A stretch of 64,000 nucleotides of DNA, from the NCBI GenBank assembly GCA_034509925.1, contig CM067537.1, forward strand, positions 8,866,001-8,930,000, in the 5' to 3' direction. The DNA comes from Hirudinaria manillensis (Eukaryota; Annelida; Clitellata; Hirudinida; Hirudinidae). The notes under the pieces are model-generated. The model did no database searches and was not told where the DNA came from. It saw only the letters and a program-made list of their open reading frames with translations. This document shows, in pieces, positions 10,395 to 22,212 of this stretch; position 1 is the first letter of the stretch; each line of letters begins with the position of its first letter. Made by a program: the position numbers and the translations under genes.

Positions 10395-13300
10395 GATTTT
10401 CTGATTTTGTTTTCGGCTTACTTAATTCCAGCTAGTTCAACCTTCCGTATTTTTTTACTTCTATTTTAAAAATACAAACGAAAACTAATTCCCTAAAGAA
10501 CTTTTCTGGCTTCAATCCTTTCAGAATTTCTCATTATATTTTAGAAGAAACTTCTTGCGGTACTTGGAGGGCTGTCGGATGCGATTCAATCTCTTGATGG
10601 CGTGAAGCGGACTGGGTGAATTGAATAGAGCATTGATTGAAGATTGAAGACTGGCTTATCAATCATTCTAGGTTCGACCGTTTCTTTGCCCTATTGTCAA
10701 GAAGTGGGTGTTTCGACAGGGTCAGACATCTGCGAACAAAAAAAATAAATGTATTTAGAAAATGATGGATCTCCAAAATCGCCATTCGTCATAAATAATT
10801 GTTTACTTCGGATAAAAATTATTTATCTCATAAAAATAAAAGTTTTGGAACATGACGAATTCTAAGTAAGGTTGAGTCGGATAGTCCCAAAAACAAATTC
10901 GAGAATGTATACATTCTTTTTGACCATTTTCCTCCTTGTATTTTTTCCCCTTCCGACAGGGTCCATCCCTGGTGGAAAAATTCACCAATAGTTACGACTG
11001 ACTCGTCACTTCATCACCGCGATGCAATGCTTTGGGAGAGACGGGCAGAGATTCTGTCGATTGGGACCTTGATCGACTGCAGCAACCATTAATTACTGAT
11101 CGATCATCGGATAATGTCGCCAAGGAAGCACAAACTGATCTTAAGCGAATTCTATTGATTATTCACCGAGCCGAACGCTCGTTCGAAAAGAATATCAATC
11201 ACGTTATCTTCGATTCATGCCTTTTACTTAACAAACACCATAATTGTTTTAGGTTTATCTTATGTGTTTCAAAAAGATTTAAATATTTCCCCGTGGTAAA
11301 TTTGGAACGTTTTTAGAAGATTAGATTCAGTTGCAAGACTTTTGCAATAGTTAAAAACAGCGAAAGACAATGTTAAATTGAAAACTTTTCAGAGATGGAT
11401 GGCCGAGACATGGCAAACATGGCGTTGCGCAGCCATTTGATGAGACGGAACATAACTGTTTTTCCAATTTTGAATTGATTGAAATGCTCGCTCAGGCGAG
11501 AAGAAATATAACAAAAAGAATAGAAACTAAAATCTGGTTCTGATAACATGAAAGACAGAAAATTTTTTTTGCTTTTCAAAGCGCTTTTTCTGCGATTGGG
11601 CGTTATTATTATTATTTTCTCGTTTTAAATCAAATTTTTAAAAAAGACACTTTCTTTTCATGGCAGACTTTCCATAGATTAAAACTCCTGACTGAAGCAT
11701 CGACATTTCCGTCACTAGGTAAAAATATGAATGCCTTGCGAAGAAAATTATGGCTGACTATTCTAATCTGCTCTAAGAACTCAATCAATAGCTCTCGTTC
11801 CTACCTGCATAAGCAATGACGCCAGAGGAAATATTATTAGCTCCGAGCAGGGACGTCATTTGGACGGACATGGGCTAAGGAGAAGTCTTTTCCTCCACCT
11901 CTAATAATTCTGAATTGACATGCGTGGATTCAGTAGAATTAGAAATTTTAAAACAAATCTCAACATTTAGGGACAGAACCACAGTGAGTAGAAGGACAAA
12001 GGGAGTCTCGATTTGTGAATGATGAGAAGGAAAATCGTAAATCCCGGACTCATCAAAACCGGATGTTGTCGGATGTTCTTGGCTATTTTCCAGAGCCTCG
12101 GTTTTCCGACGTAGATGCTGCTTCTCGTGGAAAAATTTAACGACTCGAGAGAAATTCGGACTTTCTTCTCGGAAGAAGAAAAATCGATAAATCCGGGTCT
12201 GAGGTCAGCAAACATTCGGAAGAAACAAGTTCGTGACTCACAACATGGTTGGAGAACACGAATAATGGAGAAGAAATGGGAAAGAAATGCCCCAGACCGA
12301 TATGGCGCTGTGGGGACCAAGACGAGACTGAAGAGAGTGATGAAAGACTTCCATCCCACATTGACTGTCTCGCCTCTGAAACCGTCCACTGAAGACGGGC
12401 TGTTTAATTTCTTTCTTTATACTTTTTATTGTGAGCTATGAACTTAATGCAATTTGAGGTGCTCTTCGTTTAGGTACTAAAGTCAGCGATGCGTGAAGAA
12501 AACGATTATCGGATGAGTGACAAAAATATTGCCGTTTCTTACTCAATACAAAGTAAATACTTTATGGAAAAGGAAAGATAGGAATACAAATAAATAAACG
12601 AATTGGGACTCAAGACAATACGAACTGAAAAACTTAGATTAAGAATTAGATTCAAGCGTCTTTGTAGGGGTAATTAAACCCTTTGTCTCCTGTCGGGTCA
12701 GGACTGGTTCAAACGGCAGGAAAAGGGCCGACCGAATTGGATGACTGCGGGCACTATCTATTATAACAATGTCATCAGACGACACGATTAGCAGCGGAGA
12801 ATGAGAAAAAGATGTTGGAGTGGCAAAACCAGAGAGCAATGGCTCATTACGGTCGATCAATAGGAAGCTACGCAGGCAGAAAGAGAGAGAGCCTAGCTCT
12901 TGCCTGCAAAGCTCCATCTTGCTCCGACATCTTGCCTAGCAACGTGCGTAGATGTTCGTCCGGTGCAGACTCGGTTCGTTCATTAATTACTCCACTCCCC
13001 TGCTTCGAATTTTACGGACTTCCCCACCTCTTTTTGCCCCCAGTCTCTTATCACTCTTCCAGGCGCTCTCGACCCTCTTTTCCGTACGGCCCGAGAATCC
13101 ATAAATCCACCATTCTGACAGACCATCCGCCCTGCTCATTCCCCATTATCGCCACGATCAGTTTTACATTTAACCACTCGCTTTGATATTATTGCCTTGC
13201 CGAGCCACGGTAACGGTAATGACTACGATGACGACGAAGACGATGATAATTCTGTTGTTATTTTTAACAAATGCTAGAGTATATTGCTTAGCCCAACTGT

Positions 13301-14845
13301 ATTTCTTGTTACCCACTAGTGGATTGTTAAAAAACTTTTGTTCAATCATCGTTGTCAGCATCCGTCCGTTTACATTCTTTCACTTTCCCAATCCATCCAT
13401 TCGTTTCTTCCTCAGTCCATACATCCTCTTCTTCCTCTTCCTTCTCAAGAAAAAAAATGTCCACATTTTCTCGTCTAACTGGCCCCTTAATGTCCACTTT
13501 AATGAACTCGACGCGACGCCATACTTCTCACTTCCGGTCCCCAACTACCGGATCTTCCTGAAGTTAAGCAGCGCCATTTTTTTTTTATTTTAAATGGACA
13601 CTGCCGACGCCGACGACCGTTGTCATGGCAGCAGACGCGGATCTGGAAAAATAACAACAACAACAGCAGCCCTAATCCTGCTCACCTGAACACACGCGAT
13701 GGAAAGATGCCGACAATGACAATGAAGATCGGTAATGGCGGGCTATTTTTATCTTCACCGACTGGAGTTTCAGAAAGAAGAGTTTATTAATAGCTGGATG
13801 ACGACATTCAAGATGAATTCATGTGGCTAGCCAGTCTCCATGATGACTTTTAGCTATTTTTACCCATTTCGCCTCGCCAATGATTGCGTCATTAGAAATT
13901 CTGGAACATCAAAATGGAGTCCATTAGCGGCAAGTTCCTAATCCGTGCGGTCTCTCACCGTCGCCATCATCATCATCTTTATCATCGTCATAGCAACCGT
14001 CACCATGGCAGCGCTTATTATTTTCGCGGTCGTTATCTTGGAGCTAATGTGTTGACCATTAGCTCGTATGCATCAATATTTAATGGGGGAACATCTCCAA
14101 CCCACCCTCTCTCCCAAGTCTTCTACTGAGCAACCATACCTGGAGCCAGAACTCTGTTTTCAAGTACCAGTACCAGTACTTGAAAAAAAGTACATCTTTA
14201 TGAACAACTTAATTTGGTACCAATGCTACCAATGCTCAAGTCTGTAAGCAACCATACCGCTGTTCACCCCAACGTCGTCGTCGTCGTCATCGCCGAACGT
14301 CGTCACGGTCGTAAGCATGTCGTTCGGGGAAGAATTGTATTGTGTTGGATGTATTTTGTTTGCACACCGGCTCGCTCCATGTGACGTCACGCAATTCTCA
14401 TTTGCCCTATTATCGACCGGGCATGGAATGGCGTCCATTTTTCTGATAGTCATAATTTTGACTGTCATCATCATCATCATCATCGTCGTCGTCGTCGTTA
14501 TCTCCGCCAGCATCGGCAACAGCAAAGTTGTTAAAACATACTAGTCTTCTTCAACTTAGCTGTCATCATCAGTTCAAGCACATGACAAAGGTTGTCGTCG
14601 TCGTCATCATCATCATCATCAATATTGTTTGTCGTCTTCTTGAACCTTACGAAGAAAATTTCCTCATTACGGCCGAACTCCTTGTACAAATAAGGAACTC
14701 GTTTTGTAAGGCTTTTCTGTGTAAAGTAATAAATTATTCATGGAAAGAAAGAAAGAAAGAAAGAAAGAATCATTCATAGGTCTGCCGTCAAGACGACGAC
14801 CATGATGATCACGAAGATGATGATCGATTAATGACGATGGTGACA

Positions 14846-15033
14846 TTGGTGATGATGATGATGATGATGATGATGACGGAGATGGTGATAATAATAGTGG
14901 ATAAATGGTTTCAAATTGAGCCTCCGCTGGAGTGAAAAACATGCCATTAACGTCATGCCATATTGGTTTGACGAATGACCGCACCGTCCCTGAGCATGAT
15001 GATGATGATGATGATGATGATGATAATAGTGAT
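14846..15033. repeat. Two ATG/GAT trinucleotide runs
   Basis: Runs of GAT/ATG of about 30-40 bp each lie at about 14846-14875 and 14996-15030, separated by unique sequence. Confidence 0.8.
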
Positions 15034-16236
15034 GATATCGCTCATGGTGACCGCTGGTGATTGTGACGGCATTGTCAGTGACAAAAGTGAGAAATCAATG
15101 CATGAATTGATATTTTACAATTTAACGCTTCGCTCAAGTTTTACATCACAATTTGTGCAATATGTACGGAATTACACGAAATTAGTAGAAAATACAACCT
15201 GATGTAACCTTAACACTTTTGGCACAGCTGAGCTTTGTTTAAGGTAGAATGTAAATATGTAAACTTACGTTTCTTGATTTTCGTAGATAGATGCTGGTAA
15301 CTCTTCTTTTCCGACAATTTTATTCCAAAATGAAGACAATTATCACCTTTGCCATCACCAGTGTCCACATCCTTGTCTTTCGTTCGTTTGGCTCTCCATC
15401 ATTCAACTAAAGAAGGTATTGCCCTACTTTTTTGTCGCTTCTTAAATAAGATTTAATAAATATACAATATGGCTAAACAATAGTTTTAAATAATTATTTA
15501 CAAACTACTAGAGGCGGCGTCAGCATAACTCAACCTTAGAAATGTTTCATTCTCAGAATATAAAAAAAATTTAAACGCTCGTTCCACTTTTAAACTCGAA
15601 AGCACGGTTATGTTTATTTTCAGTGCAGCGTCCTTCGCGAACGACGCGTGGGCTTTGCAGCCAATGGCGGTGACACTGAGCTCCTTGGATCCTCGGAAAG
15701 ATGCCGGCCGAGGAATCTGGTAGAAAAGAGGAAGGAAGAGAATAAATCGCAACGGACTGAAATGGGAGAAGTAGAGATACTACGATCGTAAGGGTATGAA
15801 GTATGGATCCATTGATGCGAAGGGAAGAAAATGGCCACCTGTATTTCGAGAGAGAGAGGGAAGCGTACGCCTGGAATACGGATCCTGGCGTGTTCAGTTC
15901 GCCTGCGCTCGCGACAGCATTAGGCAGCGGTACTAGATACGATTCCTCTTCATTCATACTGTATTACTACGCCACGGGTATGGACTCATAGAAAGGAAAG
16001 ATCAATAGACTTCTCATGAACGCACGGAGATGGAAGAATGGACGCGCGCAGCCAAGCAGAGCGAATAGAGATGGGGAGTAGAATGACGTTTGAAACAAAA
16101 GAAATGAATTGTATACTTTTTCTGGATTTTTTTGAGGTTTTTTGAGTGATAAAGTGGCCGTTGTTCTTATAGTTTTCTTGAATGATGATTGTTTTCTTTT
16201 AAGAATTACGACCGTCTTTTTATCTTCATGGACGAA

Positions 16237-16417
16237 AAAACTGAAGTAGAGGGCTAGCTGGACTCTAAAGATAAGTGTCTCTTGCTGGACGGTGGTGACA
16301 TCTCATTTGGAATTGTGCTGCTCGTCATAACAACTTGAAAGCAACTTGCATGACCGAGAGCAAGTCCCCCCACTGAGGCTTCAATCAATTCTCTCATCCG
16401 TCCGGGGGAAAAAACTA
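16237..16417 (+). repeat. 181-bp dispersed element, copy A
   Basis: This segment is the reverse complement of 19127-19307. By eye the two differ at about six positions over 181 bp with no gaps, roughly 97% identical, and homology stops sharply at both ends in both copies. One strand begins TAGTTTTTTCCCC and ends CTTCAGTTTT. I see no terminal inverted repeats and no clear target-site duplication, so it does not classify as a standard DNA transposon. It has no coding potential. It is likely a short non-autonomous mobile element or SINE-like family. This copy sits about 640 bp upstream of the RanGAP1 start codon. Confidence 0.85.
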
Positions 16418-17056
16418 GCCCGTTCGAATCAATTTTGCTTTCCCGACGTCCCGTCGAGCATACATTTGGAAGCGGACGATCAAGTGCAAGCTTGACGACT
16501 CTCGCAAAATTGAATCACAACGGCGCATATCACCTCTACACTTTTACGTTGTCTCTTTTTCGGGCTTTTCATTTGAGCAGATTATAGTCTTGAGTTGTCA
16601 GGCAGATAGGAGAATCAAATTAAAAACATTTAGCCATAAAAATGATGACTTCAGAAATCAGCGCAGAAATGAAATTTTAATCTGATTATGATTGATACGT
16701 CCAAGGGTTTTTTCATAAATTGAAACCGATTGACTATTTCGGTGTCGTGAATTTTGCAAATTTAATTTTGATAAATTTCCCAAATTGTAAGGGATAGTGA
16801 CGTTTATTGCAGCCACATGTCTGATGAGGGCCTGAAAAGGTCCAAACATTTCCAAACTTAGTGAATTAAGTTTTATTTATTATGATATATATCTAATGCT
16901 GAAATTAAAATTTGTTAAAATTGTAAAAATAATTTAAAATCTTTCAAGTTTATTACGCACATAGAAATAAGAAATTTTGTAAACAATCGTGGTTGATTCG
17001 TTAAGCGCGAAAGTCCCGGAGGTTTTATCATATTATCGCATCAGTTTCTGTTAAAT

Positions 17057-20000
17057 ATGTCGGGTTTTGATATTGAAGCTCTTACTGCTAGCCTCTCTAA
17101 GGCTTCAGTGAAAAACCAGAGTTTTCTGAGTTTCGCTTCACAAGGTTTAAGATTAGATGATGCTGACTCAGGTTGGTAGATTTGAAAAAACACATTTATA
17201 GGAACATTTTACTTGTAGCTTTAGATGAACCAAATCGGGATTTATTAAAGGCATATTTGATATATACTTTACCCACTAGGATTCCATCAGATTGTTTTTG
17301 CAAATCAAACTGAGTTCTTAAAAAGTTAAATAAATATGTTTTCAGCCCAAGAAGTTGTAAAGGCCATTGAAGATTGCCAGAACTTAGAAGTTCTTGAACT
17401 GAAGGGAAATACTCTTGGCATTAATGCTGCTGAATTCATTGGGAAGGCCCTGGAAAAGAAGCCAGGATTGAAGGTACAGACAAATACATTTAATTTTAAT
17501 AAATGATCTGAAAATCTAAACATGAAATCGTGAATGATGGACAATCTTTATTTTAAATTTCAATATTTTTCAGAGAGTTCTTTGGAGTGACCTCTTCACT
17601 GGAAGAATGAAGACTGAGATTCCACCTGCCTTGGTAAGACATTTTTTAATTGAAATAGACAATTTTTGTTGGTCAATTTTGGACATCATGATGTAACATC
17701 TACTTGCTATGCACTGATTGTTATAAAATATTGGTATGTAAATGCCATCAGTGAAACAATTGGCTTAATTAATATTAATCTATGCTAACATTAACATATC
17801 ATTCCAGATTCATCTATGCAAGGGCATGATGGTTGCCGGTGTAAAACTGGAGGAGCTAGACCTCAGCGACAATGCCTTTGGACCAAATGGAATGATGGGA
17901 TTGGTCGACTTCTTGAAATCTCCTTGCTGCTATTCGCTGAAGGTACTCAAGCTCAACAACAATGGCCTTGGAATCGAAGGAGGAAAGGTAATAATAATAA
18001 TAATAATAATAAATTTAACAGTAATTGAAATAGTAATGCAAATCAAATATAGTCAAGTCTCCTTGCTATGCCACCCATCGGGACTGAGCAAAAGTGTCAT
18101 AGTAATGAGGGTTTGTAAAAATGGCCTCAATTCATCAAATAAAAATGGCTTTATTTACTCAAGCGTTTCTGAGCTTCTAATCTTTGCTAATCATTTAACT
18201 TGATGGAAATTCTGTTAATAATCTGTAATAATCCCTTGTAAATCTCATTGACGATAACTTTTGTCAAATCACAGATGCTTGCAGAAAGCCTCAAGCATTG
18301 CTACAAAGAGGGCAGCAAAGTAGGTCAGCCACTGCAGCTCAAGGAATTCGTGTCGGGTCGAGGAAGACTCGAAAATGAGGGAGCTCAGGCATTGGCTGAA
18401 GTCTTCAAGGTAGGCGGGATTGATTTTATTTTTCACATCTCCACTATCATCACCATAATAATAATTTGTTTCAATACATCACTAATGATACTACTATCAT
18501 TTTATTAAAATAATTAACCATCTATAACTTACATTTTTTAATGAATCAAAGGCACAACCAAATTGTCATCATCATCATTATTGTTGTTGATATCTGCATT
18601 ACTGATAACATTGATTCTTTATCACTTCTCAGATGATGAAGAGCTTGGAGGAGGTCCACATGCCCCAGAACGGAATCAATCACCCCGGCATCACAGCCTT
18701 GGCAGGAGCTTTTGCCGTGAATCCAAATCTCAGGATGTTGAATCTGAGTGACAACACCTTTACAGAGATAGGCTCGTACACCATGGCCAAGGTCTGTAAA
18801 ATTATGATGATGATTAAAATTAATAATAGTAATATAATAACTAATTATAATAATATTATATAAGGTTTACATCACGATTATGTTAATTTATGTTAATTAA
18901 AAAAATTCAGGCCCTGGAGTCTCTGGAAAATCTGGAGGAGGTGAACTTCGACGACTGCCTGACTAGGACCGACGGTGCGATGGCCATTGCACGTGCCCTG
19001 GAAAAGGAGCACTCAAAGCTCAAGATTCTCAAACTTTCAGGCAATGAAGTAGAGCTGGATGGAGCCAAGGTGGTCGTGGGTGCATGCAGAGGGAAGCCTG
19101 CCATCGAGACACTGGAGTTGAAGGGTTAGTTTTTTCCCCTGGACGGATGGGAGAATTGATTGAAGCCTCAGCGGGGGGACTTGCTCTCGGTCATGCAAGT
19201 TGCTTTCAAGTTGTTATGATGAGCAGCACAATTCCAAATGAGACGTCACCACCGTCCAGCAAGAGACACTTATCTTTATAGTCCAGCTAGCCCTCTACTT
19301 CAGTTTTACGTTAGGTTTACGGTTATGGGCTCTGATTGGCTGAGTAAAAGTAGAATTTAAAATGTGGCAATTGATTAGGGATGGCATTTGTTCCTGGCCA
19401 TGGTAGCAGTGGCGGTGTGATGTTGCGCATTATCACGTCTAACCTAGAAACTATTTGTTTTCAGACAACGAGTTTGGATCGAAGGGTGTAAAGATCATCC
19501 GGAAGTTGCTCGCAGATGCGTCTTTGGAGCACATACTTGGAAACTTCAGGTGAGTCCCTAACGACCAAGACGATAATTACAACGACTAGGGTGATGATGA
19601 TGATGCTGCTCGATTTGTTGTGCAAAGGATACCATCTTTGAAGTGTTATAAACTGGTTTCTTGTGTTTATGAAATGTAGCGATGATGAAGACGATGACGA
19701 TGATGAGGAGGACTACGAAGATGAGGATGAAGGAGAAGATGATGAAGAAGAAGAAGAAGATGACGAGGCCGTAGTGCAGTGCGTCGAAATTTCTGACGGA
19801 GACAACGAAGATGACGAAGACGAAGAAGAGGGGGAGGATGAGGAGGAGGACGACGATGATGATACTGCCGAAGATGACATTGTCGTTCCAAACATGGACA
19901 AAGAAATAAAGGTGAGCAACGTGTCACGTTAAGATTAATTACATAACGTATAACTATAAATAACAATGGCTAACCAGTCAACATATCGCTTCTCGGCCTT

Positions 20001-21267
20001 ATGGCTAAGATCAAAGTTGCATTCTCACCGATTCATACTTCATCCACAAACTTTGTCCTTTGTCAGTCACAAATCCTGGACCTGGTGAAGAAGCCCAAAA
20101 CGAATAAGTTGATGGATATCGTAGAGAAAGACCCAAAGTCCCTGACGGCTTTTCTCCAAGCCACTTCAGACAGTGCTGAAGGGGCCATTCTTTCCATCAT
20201 GAAGATTGCCCAGCTCTGCACCGATGGGAATTCTAAGATGAACGATGTAATCTTCCGTTATGCCGGTTAGTTATACTACACCAGTATATCTTCATACGAT
20301 ATAGGATCTCATTTATTATCATTATTATTGTTTTGCTTTTAGTTATGTTACTAGATTTTATGGATTAATAATAACAATTTGTTGTAGTATCACTTTGTAC
20401 AATGTAGGATTTAATTTATTATATTTATTAATATTTATGTTACTAGCTAATATAGTTTTATGGAATAATAATAATAATTTGTTGCAAATAATGTATCAAC
20501 TTTTTGTATTTGTTTGATTAAGACATTTTTTGGTCATGGGTGACATACTACAACTGCCATTTTTTAAAATTCCAGACGAGTTGTGCAAGAAGCTGTCGGA
20601 AGAGGATGAGAACCTCCTGGTGACTGGGATGTTGTACAGCCTTGGTCTCATAAAAGTTAGAATGGCATTTTTTTTCAATTGTCCAAAATTTTCTTTTATT
20701 TTTAAATCGAGCTATTAAGTCCGTTATTGTTATTAAGCCACAATGGCTCGTGAAAATAAAATCAACACACTTAACAGTGTAATTGTTAATGCTAGTTAAT
20801 GGATTTAATAAATTAATTGATAAACCAGGGTGAGAACAAGAAGGTTTCGCTACCCAAGGACAAGAGCGGTCCCCTCTTCCTATTGAAGCACGTTGTCCAT
20901 CAGGACTATTTCACGAAGTCCAACAAGGAGTCGGTTTGGCTCATACTCGACAGGTGAGCTATTACATCGAAGAAGAGAATTTAGTAAATCTCTGACCATT
21001 TTCGATGGGAGGCGTGACCGACGTCGTATGCCGTTCCCTAACTCGCTCAATCCCGTCGGATGACTTCCGTCAAGGAATCAAAATTTAAGCAATAACCTCA
21101 ATGAGGCATTGGCATGCCATAGCAATATGGATGCCATGTACATCCCAGACCCCAACTAAGCTAGATACATTTCCCTTCCCAGGTTTAAGAGCAAATTGGG
21201 GAAGCATGAAGCTATTGGAGACAGCATTGCAAGAGGATTGAAAGAGGCCAGCTATGCATGCATGTGA
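17057..21267 (+). CDS. RANGAP1: Ran GTPase-activating protein 1 (RanGAP1)
   Basis: RanGAP1 stimulates GTP hydrolysis by Ran on the cytoplasmic side of nuclear pores and so maintains the Ran gradient for nuclear transport. Thirteen exons join in phase: 17057-17171, 17346-17473, 17574-17633, 17808-17987, 18275-18409, 18633-18791, 18911-19124, 19465-19549, 19680-19911, 20067-20265, 20576-20655, 20829-20953, 21183-21267. ATG is at 17057 and TGA at 21265-21267. The N-terminal leucine-rich repeats carry family blocks such as [62 protein letters not shown] and LSDNTFTE. A long Asp/Glu run follows (19680-19870), as in vertebrate RanGAP1. The C-terminal domain contains GLIKGENKK, aligned with the vertebrate sumoylation site GLLKSEDK. 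It also keeps HVVHQDYF, near the vertebrate NHMVQQDYF. The extreme C-terminus is divergent. It is tail to tail with the SET-domain gene. Confidence 0.96.
19127..19307 (-). repeat. 181-bp dispersed element, copy B, inside a RanGAP1 intron
   Basis: Inverted copy of 16237-16417. It starts within the splice donor of the RanGAP1 exon ending at 19124: the donor is GTTAGT at 19125-19130, and the shared sequence begins at TAG, position 19127. Either the element landed exactly at an exon edge or it was selected there because it supplied usable donor positions +3 to +6. The remainder fills the first half of the 340-bp intron. Confidence 0.85.
19985..20017 (+). ncRNA. Truncated U2 snRNA 5'-end sequence in a RanGAP1 intron
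   Basis: These 33 bases match the conserved 5' end of spliceosomal U2 snRNA. The core CTTCTCGGCCTTATGGCTAA is that of stem-loop I, with the A found at this position in insect U2, and it continues through AGATCAAAGT. The match stops just before the GUAGUA branch-point recognition sequence, and what follows is unrelated. It cannot be a working U2 gene. It is most likely a truncated retro-copy or the head of a U2-derived SINE. It lies on the sense strand, about 50-80 bases upstream of the acceptor at 20066. The comparison is from memory of U2, so an alignment should confirm it. Confidence 0.8.
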
Positions 21268-22212
21268 AATATTAGCATGTAGGAGTTTTTATGTAAAATG
21301 TTTTTCTAGTTCAATCAACCAAATTTGTATGTTCGCGTTAGGACGTCTTTTGGACATTTGTTGTTTTTAAGTCATAGTTATTGAAGTTCCGTTCTCGGAA
21401 GGCTCTGTGCCACGCGGGTTTATTCGAGAGAAAATAACAACGCGAAACGGGAAAAATATTTTGAACCAAAAAAATGTTTTCAGAATGGATAAACAATAAC
21501 AAAGTTCACTTCCTTGCTGGAGGAGTGGCTAAAAACCCCAAGGCCCCGTGCAGAGGGGTTGGATGGGGTGCGTTAGCGTCTACTCCTCCTATATACAAAC
21601 ATACTTCATTCTAAAAAGTGTCAGTTGACCTGTCACAGCTGTCCAATAAATAAGCAAACAAACGATGAAGAGGGTGAATTAAAATTTGATCTAAAGTGAT
21701 CGGCGATGCGGATCGCCGGAGGTACCCTTTAATTACAATCGGATAAGCATCGTATTCATTAAGTAATCGTGCTGCCCCTCTGGGGTCGAAGTAGGGCAGG
21801 AGACGAGCATCGAAGGTAGAAACAGTTTCACAACACGGGGGAAAACAAAAAAACCGTAAAACATAAATCCGAGTTCTATGCAGTTCTGCGTCTGATTGGC
21901 CTCGGTCGACCGTCTCAGAACCAACAACGCTGGGACATTGAACTGTACACTGGAGAACAAAAATGTCACCTGGGGGAGGGAAGAGGCGACGCAACGTTCG
22001 CACGGCCGCAAAAAAAACACGGAAAAAGGCATGCATTCTCGTTCAGGCGACTCCCGTCCGCTGTCTGAAAAGTAAATCTTCGTCCAGGGGCGAGCCCTAG
22101 ATTCTGTCAGTTCGAAGAAGAAGGGCCGCTAGCAGTCACTCGAATAAGGCCTGCAAAGGCCTGGGGAAATCCTCCCCCTAACCTGGCCGGAAATCGGATC
22201 TCGGACTTTGCC
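21268..22212. other. Convergent spacer between RanGAP1 and the SET-domain gene
   Basis: This holds the two 3' UTRs of tail-to-tail genes. A candidate polyadenylation hexamer AATAAA for RanGAP1 is at 21645-21650, and a reverse-strand AATAAA lies near 21418 for the opposite gene. If both were used, the two transcripts would overlap at their 3' ends. No other gene is visible. Confidence 0.45.

Larger units (their letters stand above)
10395..17056. other. 6.7 kb without a supported gene
   Basis: Nothing in either strand looks like a conserved protein. Open frames here are short and lack family motifs. Simple repeats (ATG/ATC trinucleotides at 13960-13985, 14465-14500, 14845-14875 and 14995-15025; GAAA near 14745-14770) are scattered through it. 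The piece at about 15600-16080 is visibly richer in CpG than its flanks and could be regulatory, but that is only a composition impression. One copy of a 181-bp dispersed element lies at 16237-16417. The right edge should contain the RanGAP1 promoter and 5' UTR. Confidence 0.5.

Noticed and set aside
16426..16445. CGTTCGAATC next to the 181-bp element, hinting at a tRNA-derived SINE head
   Set aside because: It lies outside the shared 181 bp and is absent from the other copy, and no box A or tRNA fold is present.
18890..19129. Stop codon right after the RanGAP1 leucine-rich repeat exon, suggesting truncation
   Set aside because: The TAG lies inside the splice donor region. Splicing at 19124 joins in phase to the next exon and restores the full protein.
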